From the NCBI GenBank assembly GCA_031267205.1, contig JAIRZN010000178.1, forward strand, positions 1 to 9,891: DNA of 9,891 bases, written 5' to 3'. A program made the position numbers and the translations under genes. The notes under the pieces are model-generated. The model was not told where the DNA came from, searched no databases, and worked only from the letters and a program-made list of their open reading frames with translations. Below are positions 6,614 to 9,891 of this stretch, in pieces. Every line of letters starts with the position of its first letter. Position 1 is the first letter of the stretch. The DNA is from Tannerellaceae bacterium (GTDB lineage Bacteria; Bacteroidota; Bacteroidia; Bacteroidales; Tannerellaceae).

Positions 6614-7312
6614 ATGAAATGGGATAATAATATCATTGAGTCGTTGGCCTGGGGCAAGGCTATTACTCGTAAAGAAGAAAAAGAGAAGGTCGCTGCGCGT
6701 ATCGCCTCTATGGTGACGGACGGCGATGTGTTGGGCGTAGGCTCGGGTTCTACCGCTTACACGGCGCTACTGTCGATAGCTGCGCGGATTAAGGTAGAGG
6801 GCTTGCATATAAAGGCCATTCCTACTTCGTTGGAGATAACGATGGCCTGCGCACGTTTGGGCATTCCTGTCGCTAATTTGGATGAGTACAGGCCTAATTG
6901 GACTTTCGACGGGGCTGATGAGATAGACCCCGAACTGAGCCTGATAAAAGGCAGAGGAGGGGCTATGTTCAGGGAAAAGCTGCTTATCAACTCAAGTCCC
7001 AAGACTTATATCGTTGCCGATTCATCCAAGATGGTATCACGGCTGGGCGAGAAGTTCCCGGTGCCTGTGGAAGTGTTCCCGCAGGCGCTTACCTACGTTG
7101 GAGAGGCTTTGCGCAGGCTTTCGCCTTCGGATATGAACCTGCGCATGGCGGAAAATAAAGACGGCCCCGTTATAACTGAAAACGGCAATCTGATTCTCGA
7201 TGTATGGTTCGATTCCATTCCCCCCGATACGGAAGCGGCCATAAAATCTATTACGGGCGTAATAGAAAGCGGTCTTTTCATCGGCTACCCGGTTGAGATA
7301 ATCGTCATGTAG
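6614..7312 (+). CDS. rpiA: Ribose-5-phosphate isomerase A
   Basis: A 232-residue cytoplasmic enzyme that interconverts ribose 5-phosphate and ribulose 5-phosphate in the non-oxidative pentose phosphate pathway. The phosphate-binding loop GVGSGSTA lies at 41-48, TSLEIT at 71-76, FDGADEID at 98-105 and the active-site loop KGRGGAMFREK at 112-122. Asp99, Asp102, Lys112 and Glu121 line up with E. coli Asp81, Asp84, Lys94 and the general base Glu103. The loop has RGG where E. coli has GGG. About 18 residues precede the region aligned to the E. coli start (NNIIESLAWGKAITRK); the next in-frame ATG (Met33) is too far in, so the first ATG is kept. It is a single-gene unit, divergent from tetR and convergent with the transporter, whose stop lies 28 bases away with no clear terminator between. 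Confidence 0.95.
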   Translation: MKWDNNIIESLAWGKAITRKEEKEKVAARIASMVTDGDVLGVGSGSTAYTALLSIAARIKVEGLHIKAIPTSLEITMACARLGIPVANLDEYRPNWTFDGADEIDPELSLIKGRGGAMFREKLLINSSPKTYIVADSSKMVSRLGEKFPVPVEVFPQALTYVGEALRRLSPSDMNLRMAENKDGPVITENGNLILDVWFDSIPPDTEAAIKSITGVIESGLFIGYPVEIIVM

Positions 7313-7340
7313 TCGCATTGCGTGAACCGGGGACTGCGCT

Positions 7341-9584
7341 CTAAATCTCCTTATATTGCGAAGCGTTGACAAACAGGATGTCGCCTGTTTTCCCGTGAAA
7401 GTCGGCGAAGAACTTGAGTGCGTCGTGCTTGATTATCTCTTCGCGAAACCCTATTATCGTCAGGCCTGCGTGTTTGGAATGTATATTAACGGCGTCGCTA
7501 ACGGTTTGCCCCCCTGCAAGTATGATTATCTCTATGTTGGCAAGGGTAATGGGGAGGCGTCCGGCGGCGATGCGTTCCTTTATTTCTTCTTTCACAGCGT
7601 CGCTCTCACGTGTGCTTGTGATGAATATCTTTATCTGACTCTTGTTCCAGTCGGGATGCGCTATGATGATGAATCCCAACAATATCATAAGGTTGGTATT
7701 TTTCTCGTCGGTTTCCCTTATCCATACATGTATGCCGAAGCGGTTGCGGATAGGATAGGAGGAGCCTGCGAAGATGCATATGTCGAAGTTGCCGGCCCTG
7801 GCTAAGTTGATATTGTCGATGATACGGGCGAGTTCTTCGGGATTGCTTTGTATGTATTCAAAGACGACCATATTGTTTTCCATCCCCGATATGGAGGGCG
7901 TTTGTATCACCTGCGCAATGGCCGATGTGTAGGAAGGCGAGATCATGGTGTCGATGTACAGGGCGCTGCCGAAGCCTTTTTGCCGTTCGATGAGCAGCTT
8001 CAGGATGTTTTGCGACTCGGCGCATGTCTGTTTGCTGTAATACCCCTCGATGTAGTGGAAGTATGTGCCGAAACCGTGCTGGTGGCTGATCCATTTCATC
8101 AGTTCGAGCACCTTGTCGCGCTCAAAGGAGTTGGCCGAGATGCAGATAGCCGACGGGCGCCATTCTTCGTTCGTGGACTGCGACTTGTGCTTCTGCATGA
8201 ACACCCGCAGCCGGCGGTTGAGTTGGAAGAGCGCTCCCTCGAATATCTCGACAAGCCCTTTTTCGTCCTTGTTATAATGTTCCACAAACAGGTAAATGAC
8301 AACGATAACCATATAAGATATTATCGTATACAATGAATTAATCATAAACATCAGCCACACCGAGAGCAGGAATCCTCCGAGCGAGAAATACCACTTCGAC
8401 TTAAACCTCGGCCTGTACGACGGGGGCGAGCCGAAGTGATTGATAAACGATATAAGGCAGAGCGTACCGTAGGTGATGAGGAAAAACATGGAGATAATCT
8501 GCGCCACCACGTCGACATTGCCCAGTAAAACAAAGAAAAGGGCGATAACGAACGACACCATCGTAGCGTTGATAGGTTCGTTGCTCTCTCCCTTGCCTTT
8601 CGACAGGAAAAGGTTGATGCGTTGCGACGGGAAACTCTTGTCCGTAGCAAGCGCCTGTATGGTTCGCGGCGCTACAATGATGGATCCCAAGGCGGAAGAA
8701 AACGTACAGGCGGCCAGCCCGATGGGTATAATGACGCTGCCGAATACGGCTATCCTGGCCATGATTAGCTGGTCTTCGCTAAGGTCGGCCTGCGAAGCGG
8801 AGACGGATAGCTTCCATATCACTAAGAGGTAAATCAGGAAGCCGGCTACGGTGGCTCCCATTGTCCCCAGCGGTATGGATTTGCCGGGGTTCTTCAGGTC
8901 GCCGCTAAGTCCGACGCCGGCAGTCATCCCCGTGAAGGCGGGGAAGCAGATGGCGAACCAGATGAAGATGCTGTCCTTATTGAATAGCGTGAAATTATTC
9001 CCCGGTATCCTCGACAAATCTTCCCCGGGGTCGATAGCCGGTCCGATAAAGAAAAGGGCTAAGGCGAGGAATAGTATAAAGTTGACGGCGTAAAGCATTT
9101 TCATTCCCATCCCGGCGCCTTTGCGCATGATAAGCATCGCCAGGATGATCAGGGTAGGCACGCCGATAGCCTGTCGCGGCAGCTTGAACCCGAAAGAGGC
9201 CGACCACCAGCTATACAACGGCTCGAAGGCCTCGGTAAAGGCGACGACGTAGAAGGCTATACTGATGGCTTGCGACAGGTAGAGCGTGATTCCGATCGTA
9301 GAGCCGATCTTCAGCCCGAAGGAGCGCGAGATGATAAAATATTCGCCCCCTCCCTCCACGCGCGTATTGGTGGCGATCTCGGATATAGCCAGCGCCGTAG
9401 GTATGGTAACAAGGTGTCCGAGTATAACGATAACGATTGTCCCCCAAAAGCCCACCGCACCGATGGCATACCCGAAGCGCAGGAAGAGGATAGCCCCCAG
9501 TATTGTGGAAATAGCCGTAAAGAAGACCGGGCCTGCGCCGAATCCTCCTTTTGTTTGCCGATCTGTCTTATCGCCTGTCATCAT
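7341..9584 (-). CDS. SLC12-like cation-chloride cotransporter (amino acid permease superfamily)
   Basis: A 747-residue inner-membrane transporter, counted from ATG 9584-9582. Residues about 18-435 are a 12-helix LeuT-fold domain. From about 436 on lies a roughly 310-residue soluble C-terminal domain beginning after VEHYNKDEKG, with WRPSAICIS as its first core strand, as in animal CCC proteins. The segment IATNTRVEGGGEYFIISRS (70-88) followed by AFYVVAFTE (110-118) is closely CCC-like. Tyr112, Pro215 and Thr218 (FPAFTG) match the K+ site of NKCC1, Ser296/Ser297 (TFSSALGS) match its Na+ site, and Tyr372 (FFLITYG) matches a Cl- site tyrosine; these correspondences are from memory. It therefore looks like a Na-K-Cl type rather than an amino-acid carrier, though bacterial substrates are largely untested. 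Earlier starts (GTG 9629, ATG 9602) overlap the promoter and add a non-conserved tail, so I prefer 9584 (or 9581). Confidence 0.88.
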   Translation of the reverse strand: MMTGDKTDRQTKGGFGAGPVFFTAISTILGAILFLRFGYAIGAVGFWGTIVIVILGHLVTIPTALAISEIATNTRVEGGGEYFIISRSFGLKIGSTIGITLYLSQAISIAFYVVAFTEAFEPLYSWWSASFGFKLPRQAIGVPTLIILAMLIMRKGAGMGMKMLYAVNFILFLALALFFIGPAIDPGEDLSRIPGNNFTLFNKDSIFIWFAICFPAFTGMTAGVGLSGDLKNPGKSIPLGTMGATVAGFLIYLLVIWKLSVSASQADLSEDQLIMARIAVFGSVIIPIGLAACTFSSALGSIIVAPRTIQALATDKSFPSQRINLFLSKGKGESNEPINATMVSFVIALFFVLLGNVDVVAQIISMFFLITYGTLCLISFINHFGSPPSYRPRFKSKWYFSLGGFLLSVWLMFMINSLYTIISYMVIVVIYLFVEHYNKDEKGLVEIFEGALFQLNRRLRVFMQKHKSQSTNEEWRPSAICISANSFERDKVLELMKWISHQHGFGTYFHYIEGYYSKQTCAESQNILKLLIERQKGFGSALYIDTMISPSYTSAIAQVIQTPSISGMENNMVVFEYIQSNPEELARIIDNINLARAGNFDICIFAGSSYPIRNRFGIHVWIRETDEKNTNLMILLGFIIIAHPDWNKSQIKIFITSTRESDAVKEEIKERIAAGRLPITLANIEIIILAGGQTVSDAVNIHSKHAGLTIIGFREEIIKHDALKFFADFHGKTGDILFVNASQYKEI

Positions 9585-9589
9585 AGAGG

Positions 9590-9624
9590 CAAATGTATAC
9601 ATTTTATTCAGTGTCTGTATCAAA
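9590..9624 (-). promoter_or_regulatory. Promoter of the cotransporter gene
   Basis: On the minus strand TTTG (9624-9621) precedes TACATTTG (9597-9590), an exact TAnnTTTG element, with a 23-base spacer, slightly longer than the usual 19-21. Transcription should begin near 9586, only a few bases before the ATG at 9584. This placement excludes the longer GTG/ATG starts and implies an almost leaderless mRNA. Confidence 0.55.
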
Positions 9625-9793
9625 TGCACGACTTTTGCGGCTTTTGCGGCTTTCTTTCATTACGGTTGTCGGACAGTTGCATCTGCTGTGGCAGATAGCC
9701 TATGGTAACGTCCTTGGGTATGCTGACTGCGCCCGATGCGGGGAGCTGCAAACCGGCGAATATCTTCAGCAGCAGTGTTGGCAAGCGCGCCGG
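9620..9793 (-). pseudogene. Decayed fragment of an ABC-F ATPase gene
   Basis: On the minus strand, 9775-9662 reads LLLKIFAGLQLPASGAV, then SIPKDVTIGYLPQQMQLSDNR. This is the part of an ABC-F protein (EttA/Uup-like translation ATPase) from just after Walker A to the Q-loop region; intact relatives read GAGKSTLLKI...SG.V..PKD..IGYLPQ...L. Upstream, the expected Walker A is lost: the frame gives ARLPT where GKNGAGKST should stand, and another frame gives GALANT (9791-9774), as if a base was inserted. The frame hits TAA at 9865-9863 and no N-terminal start is recognisable. Downstream, after LSDNR, the family sequence (TVMEE...) is replaced by NERKPQKPQKSCI and a stop at 9622-9620. I infer a dead remnant whose 3' end now borders the transporter promoter. 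Confidence 0.65.
9632..9649. repeat. 9-base tandem repeat (CTTTTGCGG, two copies)
   Basis: CTTTTGCGG occurs at 9632-9640 and again at 9641-9649, with the start of a third copy (CTTT, broken by the C that precedes it). It lies about 8 bases upstream of the -33 element of the transporter promoter. It begins downstream of the last recognisable ABC-F codon (9662), after a short stretch of unrelated sequence. Confidence 0.8.
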
Positions 9794-9869
9794 ACAAAAA
9801 CACAGGCCGCCCGCGACTGCTGTCCCGCAGATTTGCGTTCGCTCTTCCCCCTGATTTCTCCGTTAAGAC

Positions 9870-9888
9870 TTCCGTAACCTATACGGAA
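9870..9888. repeat. Perfect inverted repeat at the window edge
   Basis: TTCCGTA (9870-9876) and TACGGAA (9882-9888) form a perfect 7-base stem with the 5-base loop ACCTA. No T-run follows on either strand within view, so it could be a weak terminator, part of a larger structure cut by the window end, or a protein site. The roughly 75 bases between it and the pseudogene contain no recognisable gene. Confidence 0.5.
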
Positions 9889-9891
9889 CCT

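Noticed and set aside
7848..8336. 162-residue plus-strand frame opposite the transporter's C-terminal domain
   Set aside because: The opposite strand carries an intact, recognisable protein here; this frame shows no domain and no start signal.
9604..9660. 18-codon minus-strand frame (MKESRKSRKSR...) just before the transporter
   Set aside because: It is generated by the tandem repeat and lies across the promoter, so it would be mostly untranscribed from that promoter; no evidence of a leader peptide.
9593..9877. 94-residue plus-strand frame at the right end
   Set aside because: It runs antisense over the transporter promoter and the ABC-F remnant, has no similarity I can see, and no promoter of its own.

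Overview
The window reads as chromosomal DNA of a Bacteroidota member, most likely a Bacteroidales species of intermediate GC content. This rests on four things: the order (coaBC tail)-DUF4835/PorD-recN-rlmB, the lack of Shine-Dalgarno sequences before starts, promoters that fit the Bacteroidota sigma consensus (TTG near -33, TAnnTTTG near -7), and a signal peptide ending AQA|QE. I see no rRNA, tRNA, CRISPR array, insertion sequence or phage gene.

Layout. Positions 1-3365 form one plus-strand operon: the last codons of an upstream gene (probably coaBC), a secreted DUF4835 protein (named PorD in type IX secretion work), the repair ATPase recN and the 23S rRNA methyltransferase rlmB. Genes are 8-12 bases apart or overlap by ATGA. 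A 128-base convergent spacer with small inverted repeats follows. Positions 3494-6506 form a minus-strand operon in the order TetR-type repressor, ketoacyl-ACP synthase III, FabG reductase and RluA-type pseudouridine synthase, again tightly packed. A 107-base divergent promoter region separates it from plus-strand rpiA (6614-7312). A large minus-strand SLC12-like cation-chloride cotransporter (7341-9584) converges on rpiA. The last 260 bases hold the transporter's promoter and, behind it, a decayed piece of an ABC-F ATPase gene.

How the genes fit together. The first operon mixes housekeeping roles: CoA synthesis, envelope or secretion, recombination repair and ribosome modification. The second looks like an autoregulated acyl-chain module, with KAS III for condensation and FabG for ketoreduction, plus an RNA-modification passenger. 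rpiA links the pentose phosphate pathway to nucleotide synthesis. The transporter keeps residues that in animal NKCC proteins form the Na+, K+ and Cl- sites.

Most genes are ordinary core genes. The points worth a second look are the NKCC-like ion sites in a bacterial protein, promoters placed so close to rpiA and the transporter that both mRNAs may be almost leaderless, the ABC-F remnant, the TetR/KAS III/FabG module with a possible operator, and the little-studied PorD protein. I found no convincing wholly new system.
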